Part shown: in pieces, positions 7,236-7,254 of the stretch
Layout of the letters: each line of letters begins with the position of its first letter
Numbering within the stretch: position 1 is the stretch's first letter
Origin: Lachnospiraceae bacterium
Lineage (GTDB): Bacteria; Bacillota_A; Clostridia; Lachnospirales; Lachnospiraceae
Length of the DNA: 7,254 nucleotides
Direction: 5' to 3'
Assembly: GCA_017996675.1 (NCBI GenBank)
Contig: JAGOGN010000071.1
Span: 1-7,254, forward strand
Position numbers and translations under genes: made by a program
Notes under the pieces: generated by a model
The model's input: only the letters and a program-made list of their open reading frames with translations
Told to the model about the DNA's origin: nothing
Databases searched by the model: none

Positions 7236-7254
7236 GGTAGTTTATATGGTATAC

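Noticed and set aside
1..7254. CRISPR arrays, transposons, tRNA or rRNA genes, attachment sites
   Set aside because: No regular repeat-spacer pattern, transposase motif, terminal inverted repeats or RNA gene signature seen on either strand.

Overview
The window comes from an AT-rich, low-GC Gram-positive genome, most likely a Clostridia member of the Lachnospiraceae type. Three things suggest this: the P-protein of glycine cleavage is split into gcvPA and gcvPB, the Shine-Dalgarno sequences are strong GGAGG types, and a tandem glycine riboswitch ends in a Rho-independent terminator. The genus assignment is inference. Every convincing gene lies on the minus strand, so transcription runs from high to low coordinates.

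7222-4934: a 762-residue membrane signalling protein with the order TM, extracellular single Cache domain, TM, HAMP, PAS, GGDEF, HD-GYP. Its diguanylate cyclase site and product-inhibition site look intact. Its HD-GYP half lacks several expected metal-site residues.

4933-4495 (no gene): 439 bases that hold, in transcription order, an AT-rich stretch with no clear terminator, a consensus housekeeping promoter (TTGACA, 17 bp, TATAAT), a two-aptamer glycine riboswitch with a recognisable leader-linker kink-turn, a 20-bp terminator hairpin with a U tract, and a roughly 70-base leader ending in the glyA Shine-Dalgarno.

4494-1: a tight operon glyA, gcvT, gcvH, gcvPA, gcvPB, the last running off the window edge. 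GcvPA/GcvPB decarboxylate glycine onto the lipoyl arm of GcvH, GcvT passes the methylene carbon to tetrahydrofolate, and GlyA joins that methylene group to a second glycine to make serine, or runs in reverse. The riboswitch should open this operon when glycine is abundant. The dihydrolipoyl dehydrogenase (L-protein) and lipoate attachment genes are not in the window.

I see no previously undescribed system here. The items most worth a second look are the degenerate HD-GYP site, the wobble-rich terminator that overlaps the second aptamer's closing helix, and the adjacency of a Cache-type c-di-GMP sensor to a glycine-controlled operon.
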